Source: Burkholderia gladioli
Lineage (GTDB): Bacteria; Pseudomonadota; Gammaproteobacteria; Burkholderiales; Burkholderiaceae
Assembly (NCBI RefSeq): GCF_000959725.1
Contig: NZ_CP009323.1
Span: forward strand, 1,922,001-1,986,000
Reading direction: 5' to 3'
Length of the DNA: 64,000 bases
Made by a program: the position numbers and the translations under genes. Position 1 is the first letter of the stretch, and every line of letters begins with the position of its first letter. The notes below the pieces were generated by a model, which saw only the letters and a program-made list of their open reading frames with translations, searched no databases and was not told the origin of the DNA. This document shows positions 43,942-57,992 of the stretch, one piece after another.

Positions 43942-44751
43942 TCAGGCCGCGGGCTGGCTGGCCTGGGGCGACGACGCGAACACGTAGTTGGTCATCGCCA
44001 GCACGCGCTGGTAGGTGCCCAGCGACTGGATGCCGAGCTGGTAGTCGTCGTCGGCCGCGCCGAGCGCGGCGAACACCGGCAGCAGGTGCTCGTCGGTCGG
44101 GTGCATCAGGGCCGCGTGCGGGGCCTGGCGCCGGTAGTCGAGCAGCGCCTCGATGTCGCGATGGGCCAGGCGGTCCTCGAACCAGCCGGTGAATTCGTCC
44201 ACGCGCGGGTCGGCTTCCTCCGGCGTCGCGCCGAAATCGGCCTGGCGCAGGTTGTGGGTGATCTGGCCCGAGCCGATCACCATCACGCCGTCGTCGCGCA
44301 GCGCGCGCAGCGCACGGCCCACGCGGAAGTGGTGGGCGGCGTCGGCGCGCGGCTGGATCGACAACTGGGCAACCGGGATATCGGCCTCGGGGAACATCAG
44401 CAGCATCGGCACCCAGGCGCCGTGGTCGAGCCCGTAATCGGTGGTCGCGGTCGGGATGCCGGCAGCCTCGAGCAGGGCCGCCGTGCGCTCGGCCAGCTCG
44501 GGCGCGCCCGGCGCCGGGTAGCGCAGTTCGTAGAGCGCGCGCGGGAAGCCGTGGAAGTCGTGGATGGTTTCGGGCCGCGCGCTGACGCTGACGGCCGGGG
44601 CCAGCGTGTTCCAGTGCGCCGAGAGCATCAGCACGGCGCGCGGGCGCGGCAGCTCGGCGCCCAGGTGCGTGAACGCCGCCGAGGGCAGCAGCGGGTCGAT
44701 CGGCAGCGTCGGGGCGCCGTGGGACAGGTAGAGCGAGGGCAGGCGGGACAT
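43942..44751 (-). CDS. ygiD: LigB-type extradiol dioxygenase, 4,5-DOPA dioxygenase-like (YgiD)
   Basis: A 269-residue class III extradiol dioxygenase. Metal-site histidines are seen in YLSHGAP (His11), LSAHWNT (about 46) and HDFHGFP; also DYGLDHGAWVPM and GSGQITHNL. It is the family that opens catechol rings such as L-DOPA using Fe(II) or Zn. Length is normal. Physiological substrate in bacteria is not established. ATG at 44751. Confidence 0.9.
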   Translation of the reverse strand: MSRLPSLYLSHGAPTLPIDPLLPSAAFTHLGAELPRPRAVLMLSAHWNTLAPAVSVSARPETIHDFHGFPRALYELRYPAPGAPELAERTAALLEAAGIPTATTDYGLDHGAWVPMLLMFPEADIPVAQLSIQPRADAAHHFRVGRALRALRDDGVMVIGSGQITHNLRQADFGATPEEADPRVDEFTGWFEDRLAHRDIEALLDYRRQAPHAALMHPTDEHLLPVFAALGAADDDYQLGIQSLGTYQRVLAMTNYVFASSPQASQPAA

Positions 44752-44883
44752 GGTCGGAGGTCCGGATGAGTCGAATTGGATTCGACTATAGAGGCCGCCT
44801 TGGGTTTGATAAATCGCTCAAACGGGATTTGATTGATTCTCTATCGTTGCGAATCAATGCGAGGGGGCGGGAGGTGACGAGCC

Positions 44884-45483
44884 TTACTCGGTGCCGCCGC
44901 GGATTCCGGTCCAGGGCGCGGTGCGCGGCGCGCCGATGCCGAACAGGTCGATCACGCGCGTGACGGTCTGGTCGACCAGCTCGTCGATCGAGGCGGGCAT
45001 GGCGTAGAAGGCGGGCAGCGGGGGGAAGACGATGCCGCCCATCTCGGTGACGGCGGTCATGTTGCGCAGGTGGGCCAGATTGAAGGGCGTCTCGCGCACC
45101 ATCAGCACCAGCCGGCGCCGCTCCTTGAGCGTGACGTCGGCGGCGCGGGCCACCAGATTGTCCGAGAGCCCGTGCGCGACGCTGGCCAGCGTCTTCATCG
45201 AGCAGGGCGCGACCACCATGCCGTCGGTCGCGAACGAGCCGGAGGCGATGCTCGCGCCCACGTCGCGTACCGAGTGGACCACGTCGGCCCGCGCATGGAC
45301 CTCGTCCTTCGAGAGCCGCAGTTCGTGCTGGATATTGAGCCAGCCGGCGGCCGACACCAGCAGGTGGGTCTCGACGCCGCCCGCCGCGCGCAGCAGGTCG
45401 AGCAGGCGGATGCCGTAGATCGCGCCGGTCGCGCCGGTGATCGCGACGATCAGGCGCCGCGGCGGCGCGGGGCGTGCCTCCAT
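44884..45483 (-). CDS. ubiX: flavin prenyltransferase UbiX
   Basis: A 199-residue enzyme that attaches a dimethylallyl group to FMN to make the prenylated cofactor needed by the UbiD decarboxylase in ubiquinone synthesis. Clear motifs: AITGATGAIYGIRLL (residues about 15-29) and APCSMKTLASVAHG, MVRETPFNLAHLRNM and PPLPAFYAMP. It follows grxD by 13 bases in the minus-strand operon. Confidence 0.96.
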   Translation of the reverse strand: MEARPAPPRRLIVAITGATGAIYGIRLLDLLRAAGGVETHLLVSAAGWLNIQHELRLSKDEVHARADVVHSVRDVGASIASGSFATDGMVVAPCSMKTLASVAHGLSDNLVARAADVTLKERRRLVLMVRETPFNLAHLRNMTAVTEMGGIVFPPLPAFYAMPASIDELVDQTVTRVIDLFGIGAPRTAPWTGIRGGTE

Positions 45484-45496
45484 CGAGGGGAGGAAC

Positions 45497-45808
45497 TCAG
45501 GCGGCGGCGAACAGTTGCTGCAGTTCGCCCGACTGGTACATCTCCATCATGATGTCCGAGCCGCCGACGAATTCGCCCTTCACGTAGAGCTGGGGGATCG
45601 TCGGCCAGTTCGAGAAGCTCTTGATGCCCTGGCGGATTTCCTCGTCCTCGAGCACGTTGACGGTCTTGATCTGGTCGACGCCGCAGGCCTTCAGGACCTG
45701 GATCGCGCGGCCCGAGAAGCCGCACATCGGGAACTGCGCGGTGCCCTTCATGAAGAGCACGACCGGGTTTTCGTCGACGATTTGCTTGATGCGTTGTTGG
45801 GTATCCAT
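45497..45808 (-). CDS. grxD: monothiol glutaredoxin GrxD (Grx4)
   Basis: A 103-residue CGFS-type glutaredoxin that handles [2Fe-2S] clusters. Active-site CGFS lies within FMKGTAQFPMCGFSGRA, and WPTIPQLYVKGEFVGGSDIMMEM is the glutathione-binding half. The ATG at 45808 fits the family; a GGTTCAT reading just before has no better start. It lies between prmC and ubiX in the same direction, 164 bases after prmC. Confidence 0.96.
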   Translation of the reverse strand: MDTQQRIKQIVDENPVVLFMKGTAQFPMCGFSGRAIQVLKACGVDQIKTVNVLEDEEIRQGIKSFSNWPTIPQLYVKGEFVGGSDIMMEMYQSGELQQLFAAA

Positions 45809-45972
45809 GATGAACCTTGTGCTGATGCGGGGCAGAGAACGGGAATGATACTGGATTTCGGCAGGCCCGACCGGCGCCGGTCCAGGGCGGAAAGCAGGGC
45901 CGGGACAGGGCCGGCGGGGGGCTCCGGGCATCTCGCGGAGGCAACGACCGCGTGCAAGCCACGCCCGGGCGT

Positions 45973-46821
45973 TCAGCCGGGCAGGCGCCCGCCGGTGCAG
46001 CGCTCGATGGCCGCCAGGTCGGTGAGCGAGGCCACCGCCTCGAATCCGGCGGCGGCGAGGATCGCGCGCACCGCCTCTGCCTGGTCGTAGCCGTGCTCGA
46101 TCCAGAGCGCGCCGCGCGGCAGCAGGAAGGCCGGCGCGCCGGCCGCGATCGCGCGGATCGCCTCGAGGCCGTCCGCCTCGTCGGTCAGCGCGCCGCGCGG
46201 CTCGAAGCGCAGGTCGCCCTGCTCGAGATGCGGGTCCCGGCACGCGATGTAGGGCGGGTTGCTGACGATCGCGTGAAAGCGCTGCAGCGGATCGAGCGCG
46301 CCGTACCAGTCGCTCTCCAGGAACCGCAGGGCGCCGCCCGGGCGCGCCGGGTCGAGCAGCCTGGCCGCGTTGCCGCGTGCCACCGCCAGCGCCGCGGCCG
46401 AGCGGTCGAGCGCCTGGACGCGCGCGTCGGGCCGCATCGAGGCGATCGCGACCGCCACCGCGCCGCTGCCGGTGCCGAGATCGAGCACGGCCGGCGCGGC
46501 GATGCCCTCGATCGCGGCGAGCGCGCTCTCCACCAGCAGCTCGGTGTCGGGCCGCGGAATCAGCACGTCGGGCGTGACCGCGAATTCGAGGCCGAAGAAC
46601 TCGCGCGAGCCCACCAGTTGCGCCACCGGCTCGCCGGCCAGGCGCCGCGCCGCGAGCGCGAGATAACGCTCGGCGTCGGCCGCCGCGAGCGGCGCGTCGG
46701 CGCGCGTGATCAGCTGGGTTCGGCTCCAGCCCAGCGCGTGGGCGAGCAGGATCCGTGCGTCGACGGCATCGAGCGGCGTGGCGCGCAGCAGTTCGGCGGC
46801 GGTGGCGGGCGAGGCGGGCAT
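45973..46821 (-). CDS. prmC: release-factor glutamine methyltransferase PrmC (HemK)
   Basis: A 282-residue enzyme that methylates the Gln of the GGQ loop in release factors. N-terminal helical domain (ELLRATPLDAVDARILLAHALGWSRTQLI), then SAM motif VLDLGTGSGAVAVAIAS (about residues 117-133) and the NPPYIA motif at about 184. Directly downstream of its substrate gene prfA (14 bases). The start at 46821 is the only one that gives the family N-terminus. Confidence 0.95.
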   Translation of the reverse strand: MPASPATAAELLRATPLDAVDARILLAHALGWSRTQLITRADAPLAAADAERYLALAARRLAGEPVAQLVGSREFFGLEFAVTPDVLIPRPDTELLVESALAAIEGIAAPAVLDLGTGSGAVAVAIASMRPDARVQALDRSAAALAVARGNAARLLDPARPGGALRFLESDWYGALDPLQRFHAIVSNPPYIACRDPHLEQGDLRFEPRGALTDEADGLEAIRAIAAGAPAFLLPRGALWIEHGYDQAEAVRAILAAAGFEAVASLTDLAAIERCTGGRLPG

Positions 46822-46835
46822 GAGACGCGCGCCGC

Positions 46836-47918
<1,083 letters not shown>

Positions 47919-48010
47919 GGTGTGGAGCAACGCTCCCGGGCGAGGATTCGAAAAGGAAGGCGAATGCGGCCGAAGCGCCGCGGGTGGGGCAGATGCGGCG
48001 GCGGGCGCCG

Positions 48011-49832
<1,822 letters not shown>

Positions 49833-50084
49833 ATGAACTGGTTTGGAATCGTGGTGCTCGGTCTCGCCATCGGCGGCCTGGGCTGGTGGCTGCATCCGGC
49901 GCGTGCCGGGCGCCGCGGCTGGCGCGCCGCGCTGGTCGCCGGCCTCGCGGGCGCGGCGGCCGCCAGGATGGCCGGCAACCTGACCGGTCTGTTCCACGAC
50001 GGCGGCACGCTCGAATGGCCCGTCTGCGCCGTCGCCGCACTTGTCCTCGTCACCTTGACCACCGGCGCGCTTGCCCGCCGCTGA
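49833..50084 (+). CDS. small two- to three-helix membrane protein (GlsB/YeaQ-like)
   Basis: An 83-residue protein. Hydrophobic helices at about residues 3-20, 32-48 and 60-78, with a glycine-rich IVVLGLAIGGLGWWLHP first helix that resembles the GlsB/YeaQ/YmgE family, then HDGG and CAVAALVLVTLTTGAL. It precedes the aminopeptidase gene by 27 bases and may share its transcript. Function unknown. Confidence 0.65.
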   Translation: MNWFGIVVLGLAIGGLGWWLHPARAGRRGWRAALVAGLAGAAAARMAGNLTGLFHDGGTLEWPVCAVAALVLVTLTTGALARR

Positions 50085-50111
50085 ACTCCCCCCACACGGA
50101 TGGAACCCATC

Positions 50112-51926
50112 ATGAACGCCCGTCATCCCGACGTCTCCCCCATTCCCGCTCGCATCGCCCTGTTGCGCGGCGCGATGGCGCGCGAGGGTGTCGCCGCCTG
50201 TCTCGTCCCATCCGCCGATCCGCATCTGTCCGAGTACCTGCCCGAGCACTGGCAGGCGCGCCGCTGGCTGTCGGGCTTCACGGGCTCGGTCGGCACCCTG
50301 GTGGTGACGGCCGATTTCGCGGGCCTCTGGGTCGACAGCCGCTACTGGGTGCAGGCCGCCGCCGAGCTGGCCGGCACCGGCGTCGAACTGATGAAGATGA
50401 CGGCCGGCCAGCAGAGCCAGCCGCATGTCGAATGGCTGGCCGAGCACGTGCCGGCCGGCGCTGCGGTGGGCGTGGACGGCGCGGTGCTCGGGGTGGGCGC
50501 CGCGCGGGCGCTGTCGGCGGCGCTGGCCGCGCGCGGCGTCGCGCTGCGCACCGATCTCGACCTGCTCGACGCGATCTGGCCCGAGCGGCCGGCGCTGCCG
50601 GTCGAGCCGGTGTTCGAGCACGTCGCGCCGCACGCGCAGACGCGCCGCGCCGACAAGCTCGCGCAGATCCGCGAGGCGATGCGCGCCTATCGCGCCAGCG
50701 CGCATCTGATCTCGACGCTCGACGACATCGCCTGGCTGTTCAACCTGCGCGGTGCCGACGTCAGCTACAACCCGGTGTTCATCGCGCATGCGCTGATCAC
50801 GCCCGAGCGCGCCACGCTGTTCGTGATCGACGGCAAGCTCGATGCCGCGCTGCAGGCGGCGCTGGCCGCCGACGGCGTCGAGGTGCGCCCCTACGAGGCG
50901 GCCCTGGACGCGCTCGCGGCGCTGCCGGCCGATGCCGCGCTGCTGATCGATCCGCGCCGCGTGACCTTCGGCACGCTGCAGGCGGTGCCCAAGGCGGTGC
51001 GCCTGGTGGAGGCGGTCAATCCCTCGACTTTCGCCAAGTCGCGCAAGACGCCGGCCGAGATCGAGCACGTGCGCGCGACCATGGCCCAGGACGGCGCCGC
51101 GCTGGCCGAGTTCTTCGCCTGGTTCGAGGCCGCGCTCGGCCAAGAAACCATCACCGAGCTGAGCATCGACGAGCAGCTCACCGCCGCGCGCGCGCGCCGG
51201 CCGGGCTTCGTCTCGCCGAGCTTCGCCACCATCGCCGGCTTCAACGCCAACGGCGCGATGCCGCATTACCGCGCCACCCCGGAAGCGCACCAGACCATCG
51301 AGGGCGACGGGCTGCTGCTGATCGACTCGGGCGGCCAGTTCGTCGGCGGCACCACCGACATCACGCGGGTGGTGCCGGTCGGCACGCCGAGCGAGGCGCA
51401 GCGCCACGATTTCACGATCGTGCTGAAGGCGATGATCGCGCTGTCGCGCGCGAAATTCCCGCGCGGCATCCGTTCGCCGATGCTCGATGCGATCGCACGC
51501 GCGCCGATGTGGGCGGCCGGGCTCGACTACGGGCACGGCACCGGCCACGGCGTCGGCTACTTCCTGAACGTGCACGAGGGCCCGCAGGTGATCGCCCACT
51601 ACGCGGCGGCCGATCCGCATACCGCGATGGAGGAGGGCATGATCACCTCGAACGAGCCCGGCGTGTATCGCCCGGGGCAGTGGGGCGTGCGCATCGAGAA
51701 CCTGGTGGTGAATCGCGCGGCGGCGCAGACGCCGTTCGGCGATTTCCTCGAGTTCGAGACCCTGACGCTGTGCCCGATCGATACGCGCTGCGTGCAGCTC
51801 GAGCTGCTCGACGCGGGCGAGCGGGCCTGGCTCAACGACTATCACGCCACGGTGCGCGAGCGGGTCGCTCCGCTGGTGACGGGCGCGGCGCTGGCCTGGC
51901 TCGAGACGCGCACGCAGCCGATCTGA
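50112..51926 (+). CDS. long-form aminopeptidase P (Xaa-Pro aminopeptidase, M24B)
   Basis: A 604-residue metallopeptidase that removes an N-terminal residue before proline. Three domains: two creatinase-like N-terminal domains (SGFTGSVGTLVVTADFAGLWVDSRYW in the first) and a C-terminal pita-bread domain with two-metal site. Metal residues are seen in LLIDSGGQFVGGTTDITR (two Asp), GHGTGHGVGYFLNVHEGP (His), and EEGMITSNEPGVYRPGQWGVRIENL (two Glu). About 600 residues is the length of the eukaryote-like class, not the 440-residue PepP. The start is 50112 or the ATG four codons before. Confidence 0.92.
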   Translation: MNARHPDVSPIPARIALLRGAMAREGVAACLVPSADPHLSEYLPEHWQARRWLSGFTGSVGTLVVTADFAGLWVDSRYWVQAAAELAGTGVELMKMTAGQQSQPHVEWLAEHVPAGAAVGVDGAVLGVGAARALSAALAARGVALRTDLDLLDAIWPERPALPVEPVFEHVAPHAQTRRADKLAQIREAMRAYRASAHLISTLDDIAWLFNLRGADVSYNPVFIAHALITPERATLFVIDGKLDAALQAALAADGVEVRPYEAALDALAALPADAALLIDPRRVTFGTLQAVPKAVRLVEAVNPSTFAKSRKTPAEIEHVRATMAQDGAALAEFFAWFEAALGQETITELSIDEQLTAARARRPGFVSPSFATIAGFNANGAMPHYRATPEAHQTIEGDGLLLIDSGGQFVGGTTDITRVVPVGTPSEAQRHDFTIVLKAMIALSRAKFPRGIRSPMLDAIARAPMWAAGLDYGHGTGHGVGYFLNVHEGPQVIAHYAAADPHTAMEEGMITSNEPGVYRPGQWGVRIENLVVNRAAAQTPFGDFLEFETLTLCPIDTRCVQLELLDAGERAWLNDYHATVRERVAPLVTGAALAWLETRTQPI

Positions 51927-51982
51927 GGTCCGGGCGCCGGGCCGGCCCGGCGCCTGCGAGGCAAGAACCGGAGAAAGCGGGC

Positions 51983-52606
51983 ATGACCATCAAGGCGGTG
52001 GTATTCGATTTCGGCGGCGTGCTGATCGACTGGAATCCCGATTACCTGTACCGGCAGCTGATTCCCGATCCGGCCGAGCGGCGGCGCTTCCTCACCGAGG
52101 TCTGCGGGATGGACTGGGTGGTGCGGCAGGATGCCGGCCAGTCGCTCGAGGCGGGCACGGCCGAGAAGCTCGCCGCGTTTCCCGAACACGAGGCGCTGAT
52201 CCGCGCCTTCTACGCGCGCTGGCCCGAGATGATCGCCGGCACCTTCGAGCCGGGCGTCGCGCTGGTCGAGCGGCTGCACGAGGCGGGCATGCCGCTCTAC
52301 GGGCTGACCAACTGGTCGGCCGAGACCTTCCCCTATGCCTGGGAGCGCTACGCCGTGCTGCGGCGCTTTCGCGACATCGTGGTATCGGGCCGGGTGCGGC
52401 TGGCCAAGCCCGATCCCGCGATCTACCGCGAGATGGCCGCCCGCATCGAGGCCAGCCAGCCCGGCATCGCGCCGGCGGAGCTGGTGTTCATCGACGACAA
52501 CCCGCACAACGCGGCGGCCGCCGCCGCGCTCGGCTGGCACGGCATCCATCACACCGATTTCGAGCGCACGCTGGCGCGCCTGCGCGAGCTCGGCGTGGCG
52601 GCCTGA
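51983..52606 (+). CDS. HAD-superfamily hydrolase (YihX-like)
   Basis: A 207-residue phosphatase-type HAD protein. Motif I VVFDFGGVLIDWNP (nucleophile Asp at residue 8, but Gly in place of the usual second Asp, as in haloacid dehalogenase/YihX types), motif II GLTNWSAE, motif III Lys in VRLAKPDPAIY, motif IV FIDDNPHN. Substrate probably a small phosphate (sugar phosphate) by analogy with YihX, unproven. It is 56 bases after the aminopeptidase, same strand. Confidence 0.9.
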   Translation: MTIKAVVFDFGGVLIDWNPDYLYRQLIPDPAERRRFLTEVCGMDWVVRQDAGQSLEAGTAEKLAAFPEHEALIRAFYARWPEMIAGTFEPGVALVERLHEAGMPLYGLTNWSAETFPYAWERYAVLRRFRDIVVSGRVRLAKPDPAIYREMAARIEASQPGIAPAELVFIDDNPHNAAAAAALGWHGIHHTDFERTLARLRELGVAA

Positions 52607-52642
52607 GCGGCCCACGTTCCCTGTTGCCGGCATCACATGAAA

Positions 52643-52675
52643 AAACGGGCGAACCCGCGAGGGCTCGCCCGTTTC
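52643..52675. terminator. bidirectional terminator between HAD gene and ettA
   Basis: AAACGGGCGA (52643-52652) / TCGCCCGTTT (52665-52674); A-tract in front and TTTCGTTCGT behind serve both converging genes. Confidence 0.8.
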
Positions 52676-52703
52676 GTTCGTCATCGGCCAGGGGCCGCGG
52701 CCC

Positions 52704-54371
<1,668 letters not shown>

Positions 54372-54777
54372 CTGCGTCGTTGAAACTCGTGAAGGTTGGG
54401 GCCGCCGCCGGCCGCGCGGGGCGGCAGAACGGGCGACGGAGGGTCCGCTGCGGACAGGGGCGCCGCGCGCGAGGCCGCGGCGCTGCCGCGCGCATGCGCG
54501 GCGGGACCGCGTATTGTACTGCGCGGCGCGCGGGGGCCGCGAGCGCTGGCGAAGGCGGCGGAGGTCGTGGGGCGGTTCCGGCGGTGGGCGCCGCGAAGGC
54601 CGTGAAGGTGGACGGCGGCGACGGCAGGAAGGCGGTAAAGCCGGCGAACAGGGCGAAGGAGGCCGGCGCCGGGCAATGACGGTGCCCCGCTTGCCGGACA
54701 GGCGGCGCGCGGCGCTATCATCGACGGCGGGCGGCACGCGCGATGCCGCCGCGCGGCATCCCCTGACTGGAGGCGCC
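54372..54777. other. GC-rich intergenic stretch
   Basis: A very GC-rich, purine-skewed gap (Gly/Arg frames on the plus strand) between divergent genes. I see no gene and no clear promoter. Confidence 0.4.
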
Positions 54778-55122
54778 ATGACCTACGACGAACTGAGCCG
54801 GATCGCGCTCGCCTGGGCCGCGGTCGAGGCGGGCAGCTCCTACGGCACGCCCGCGCTGAAGGTGCGCGGCCATCTGCTCGCGCGCCTGCGCGAGGACGGC
54901 GACACGCTGGTGGTGAGCGGCGTGGGTCCCGACCAGCGCGCCCACCTGATCGAGAGCGAGCCCGACATCTATTACGTGACCGATCATTACCTGGGCTGGC
55001 CAGCCGTGCTGGTGAGGCTCTCGCGTGCCGACCCGGTGGAGCTGGCGGCGCTGCTGCGACAGCGCTGGCGCGAGATCGCGCCGAAACGCGAGGTCGCCGC
55101 ATTCGACGCCAGCCACGACTGA
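54778..55122 (+). CDS. MmcQ/YjbR-family protein
   Basis: A 114-residue protein with the double-wing DNA-binding-like fold of YjbR. The family pattern AWAAVEAGSSYGTPALKVRGHLLARLREDGDTLVV is clear, as is YYVTDHYLGWPAVLVRLS with the usual aromatic pair. TGGAGG at 54769-54773 precedes the ATG. No function is established in the family. Confidence 0.88.
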   Translation: MTYDELSRIALAWAAVEAGSSYGTPALKVRGHLLARLREDGDTLVVSGVGPDQRAHLIESEPDIYYVTDHYLGWPAVLVRLSRADPVELAALLRQRWREIAPKREVAAFDASHD

Positions 55123-55434
55123 GTCGAGCGGCCGAGGCAGTCGCCGCAGCTTGGCTGCGGCAAATTGGCCCCATCGATCGGCCACAATTGGCTCTCATTC
55201 GATTCGCCTGCGCCTGCTTACACTTTCGTCATTCCGAACGCCGCCCTTGCAGGGCGCGCACCGGCAACCGGGCCGCCAGCGGCCCGCTTCTCCAGCCGGG
55301 CGTGCATCGCAGGCCCTCCCTTCCAGCATGGCCGAGCGCCATCTCCGCGCGGCCAAGGCGTGGCGGGCGGGCTCGCGCCTTGCGCCGGCGTTCGGCTCCG
55401 GGTCGTCGCGACCCCATCGAATCCAGGAGGAGAC
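55123..55434. other. intergenic region upstream of amino-acid permease
   Basis: Contains a hairpin GCCGCAGC-TTG-GCTGCGGC (55143-55161) that may terminate the previous gene (no T run) and a TTGGCC...GGCCA dyad around 55165-55185. A TACACT at 55220 might be a -10. No gene seen. Confidence 0.4.
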
Positions 55435-56838
55435 ATGGCAGCAGAAAATGGTTCGGGCCTCGGCACCGGCCTCAAGCAGCGGCACGTGACGATGATGTCG
55501 ATTGCCGGCGTGATCGGCGCGGGCCTGTTCGTCGGCTCGGGCCACGCGATCGCCGAAGCCGGGCCGGGCGCGCTGATCGCCTACGCGATCGCCGGCGCGC
55601 TGGTGGTGCTGGTGATGCGCATGCTCGGCGAGATGGCGATCGCCCAACCCGACAGCGGTTCGTTCTCGACCTATGCCGATCGCGCCATCGGCCACTGGGC
55701 CGGTTTCTCGATCGGCTGGCTGTACTGGTGGTTCTGGGTGCTGGTGATCCCGATCGAGGCGACCGCCGCGGCCACCATCCTCAACGCCTGGTTCCCCGGC
55801 GTGGCGACCTGGATCTTCGCGCTCGGCATCACCTCGGTGCTGACCGTGACCAACCTGTTCTCGGTCAAGAACTACGGCGAGTTCGAATTCTGGTTCGCGC
55901 TGATCAAGGTGATCGCGATCCTGGTGTTCCTCGCCATCGGCGGCGCGGCGATCCTCGGCCTGCTGCCGGGTTCGCAGGTTTCCGGCGTCTCGCGGCTGGT
56001 CGATCTCGGCGGCTTCGTGCCGAACGGGCTGGGCGCGGTGCTGGCGGCGATGCTGACCACCATGTTCTCCTTCCTCGGCACCGAGATCGTCACGATCGCC
56101 GCGGCCGAGGCCGACAATCCGCGCCAGCAGATCGTGCGCGCCACCAACTCGGTGATCTGGCGTATCTCGCTGTTCTATCTCGGCTCGATCTTCGTGGTGG
56201 CGGCCCTGGTGCCCTGGAACGATCCCCTGCTGGCCTCGCACGGCTCCTACCAGCGCGCCATGGAGCTGATCGGGATTCCGCACGCGAAGGCGGTGGTCGA
56301 CGTGATCGTGCTGGTGTCGGTGGCGAGCTGCCTCAATTCGGCGCTCTACACCGCCTCGCGCATGCTGTTCTCGCTGGCCACGCGCGGCGACGCGCCGGCC
56401 GCGCTGCGCCGCACCGACCGCAGCGGCACGCCGCGCGCCGCGGTGCTGGCCTCCACCGCGTTCGGCTTCCTGACCGTGATCGCCAACTACGTGATGCCCG
56501 AGCAGGTATTCGGCTTCCTGCTGGCCACCTCGGGCGCGATCGCGCTGCTGGTCTACCTGGTGATCGCGATCTCGCAGCTGCGCATGCGCCGCATGCTCGA
56601 CGCCGAGGGCACCGCGCTGGCCCTGCGCATGTGGATCTTCCCCTGGCTGACCTGGGCGGTGATCCTGTTCATCGTCGCGGTGCTGGCGGTGATGCTGTCC
56701 CAGCCGGCGCACCGGCTGGAGGTGGGCGCGACCGCCGTGCTGGCGCTGGGGGTGGTGGTCGCGTCCTGGCTGAACCGCCGTGCGCGCGCCGCGGCGCGCC
56801 CGGCCGGCAGCGCCAGGATGGCGGCCGGCCCGCGCTGA
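55435..56838 (+). CDS. amino-acid permease of the GabP/AAT type
   Basis: A 467-residue APC-superfamily protein with twelve helices. The first helix MMSIAGVIGAGLFVGSGHAIAEAGPGALIAYAIAG and the following MRMLGEMAIAQPDSGSFSTYADR are classic for the AAT family; FLGTEIVTIAAAEADNPRQQI and SVASCLNSALYTASRMLFSLA are also present. The overall pattern is nearest GABA or general amino-acid permeases; exact substrate uncertain. ATG at 55435 after AGGAGGAG. Confidence 0.92.
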   Translation: MAAENGSGLGTGLKQRHVTMMSIAGVIGAGLFVGSGHAIAEAGPGALIAYAIAGALVVLVMRMLGEMAIAQPDSGSFSTYADRAIGHWAGFSIGWLYWWFWVLVIPIEATAAATILNAWFPGVATWIFALGITSVLTVTNLFSVKNYGEFEFWFALIKVIAILVFLAIGGAAILGLLPGSQVSGVSRLVDLGGFVPNGLGAVLAAMLTTMFSFLGTEIVTIAAAEADNPRQQIVRATNSVIWRISLFYLGSIFVVAALVPWNDPLLASHGSYQRAMELIGIPHAKAVVDVIVLVSVASCLNSALYTASRMLFSLATRGDAPAALRRTDRSGTPRAAVLASTAFGFLTVIANYVMPEQVFGFLLATSGAIALLVYLVIAISQLRMRRMLDAEGTALALRMWIFPWLTWAVILFIVAVLAVMLSQPAHRLEVGATAVLALGVVVASWLNRRARAAARPAGSARMAAGPR

Positions 56839-56869
56839 GCGGCGCGCCCCGCCCAAACCCGCCCAAATC

Positions 56870-56892
56870 AGCCCGCGCGAGCGGGCTTTTTT
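56870..56892 (+). terminator. intrinsic terminator after permease
   Basis: AGCCCGC-GCGA-GCGGGCT followed by TTTTTT. Confidence 0.85.
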
Positions 56893-57071
56893 CATGGCGC
56901 CGGGCGGCGCGGCGGCGAAAAATCGTGTATTTTCCGGCACTTCCGGATCATCGACTTGCCAGTTTCGGCCGGCTTGCCGACAATTGACGCCCGTCGGCGG
57001 TCCGGCCGCCGACACGCCGGGCGTCGAGGAAACGCCAGCCCGCGCAGGCTACACCCACGGGGAGAAGCACT

Positions 57072-57896
57072 CTGAACGCCCACGACTATTCCATCACCTT
57101 TGCCGTCTACAACCAGGTCGACTACACGCGTCAGTGCATCGACAGCATGATCGCCCACGGCACGCCGCTCGATCGCGTGGTGGTGGTCGACAACGCCTCG
57201 ACCGACGAGACCCGCGCCTACCTGGAGACGCTGCCGCTCGGCGGCCGGATCCTGAACCGCGACAATCTCGGCTGCGGCACGGCATGGAACCAGGGCGCGC
57301 TGCACCAGCAGGCCGAGTGGACCGTGGTGATGAACAACGACGTGCTGGTCTCGGCGAACTGGATCGAGAACCTGATCGGCACGGCGATCCGGCACGGCCT
57401 GAAGGTGGCCTCGCCGGCCCTGCTCGAGGGCGCGCTGGACTACGACTTCCAGGGGCTCGCGCCGCAATGGAGCGAAACGATGCGCGAGGTGCGGCGCGAC
57501 GGGATCTGCCACGCGGTCTGCCTGGTGGTGCATCGCAGCGTCTGGATGGAGGTCGGCTACTTCCGCGCCGCGCCGGCCCTGCTCGGCTACGAGGACACGC
57601 TGTTCTTCGCCGAGCTGGCGCGCGCCAATATCGCCTCGGCGATCGTCGGCGCCTCCTGGCTCCATCATTACGGCTCGATCACGCAATCGGCGATGAAGCG
57701 CGAGCGCGGCCTGTCCGGCAAGCAGGGCCTGGGCATGCGCCGCAACTACCGGCTGCTCAACCAGAGCTGGCTGTCGCGCAAGCTCGATAAAATGCAGCGT
57801 GTGCGCCGCCTGCGCGACTGGCGCGACGGCGAACTGGCCCGGCACGGCATGACCGTGCACGGCGTGCGCAAGCAGTCCGAGTTCGAGTGGCTCTGA
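57072..57896 (+). CDS. family 2 glycosyltransferase (probable CTG start)
   Basis: A 274-residue GT2. The N-terminal strand YSITFAVYNQVDYTRQCIDSM is conserved and lies before the first ATG (57147), so translation must begin earlier. The in-frame stop at 56985-56987 leaves no ATG, GTG or TTG before 57147; the CTG at 57072, seven bases after a GGGGAG, is the best start. Nucleotide-sugar binding VVVDNASTDET, then VMNNDVLVS as DXD-like metal site. It transfers a sugar to a surface glycan presumably. First gene of a three-gene cassette. Confidence 0.8.
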   Translation: MNAHDYSITFAVYNQVDYTRQCIDSMIAHGTPLDRVVVVDNASTDETRAYLETLPLGGRILNRDNLGCGTAWNQGALHQQAEWTVVMNNDVLVSANWIENLIGTAIRHGLKVASPALLEGALDYDFQGLAPQWSETMREVRRDGICHAVCLVVHRSVWMEVGYFRAAPALLGYEDTLFFAELARANIASAIVGASWLHHYGSITQSAMKRERGLSGKQGLGMRRNYRLLNQSWLSRKLDKMQRVRRLRDWRDGELARHGMTVHGVRKQSEFEWL

Positions 57897-57992
57897 GCCG
57901 CCTGCACCGGCCCGCGAGGGTTCCGCGACGCGGCACCCGAGCGCCTTGCACGTGTTCCTTCCCTTCTTTTGCTCCGGCAGCCGTTGCCACCG

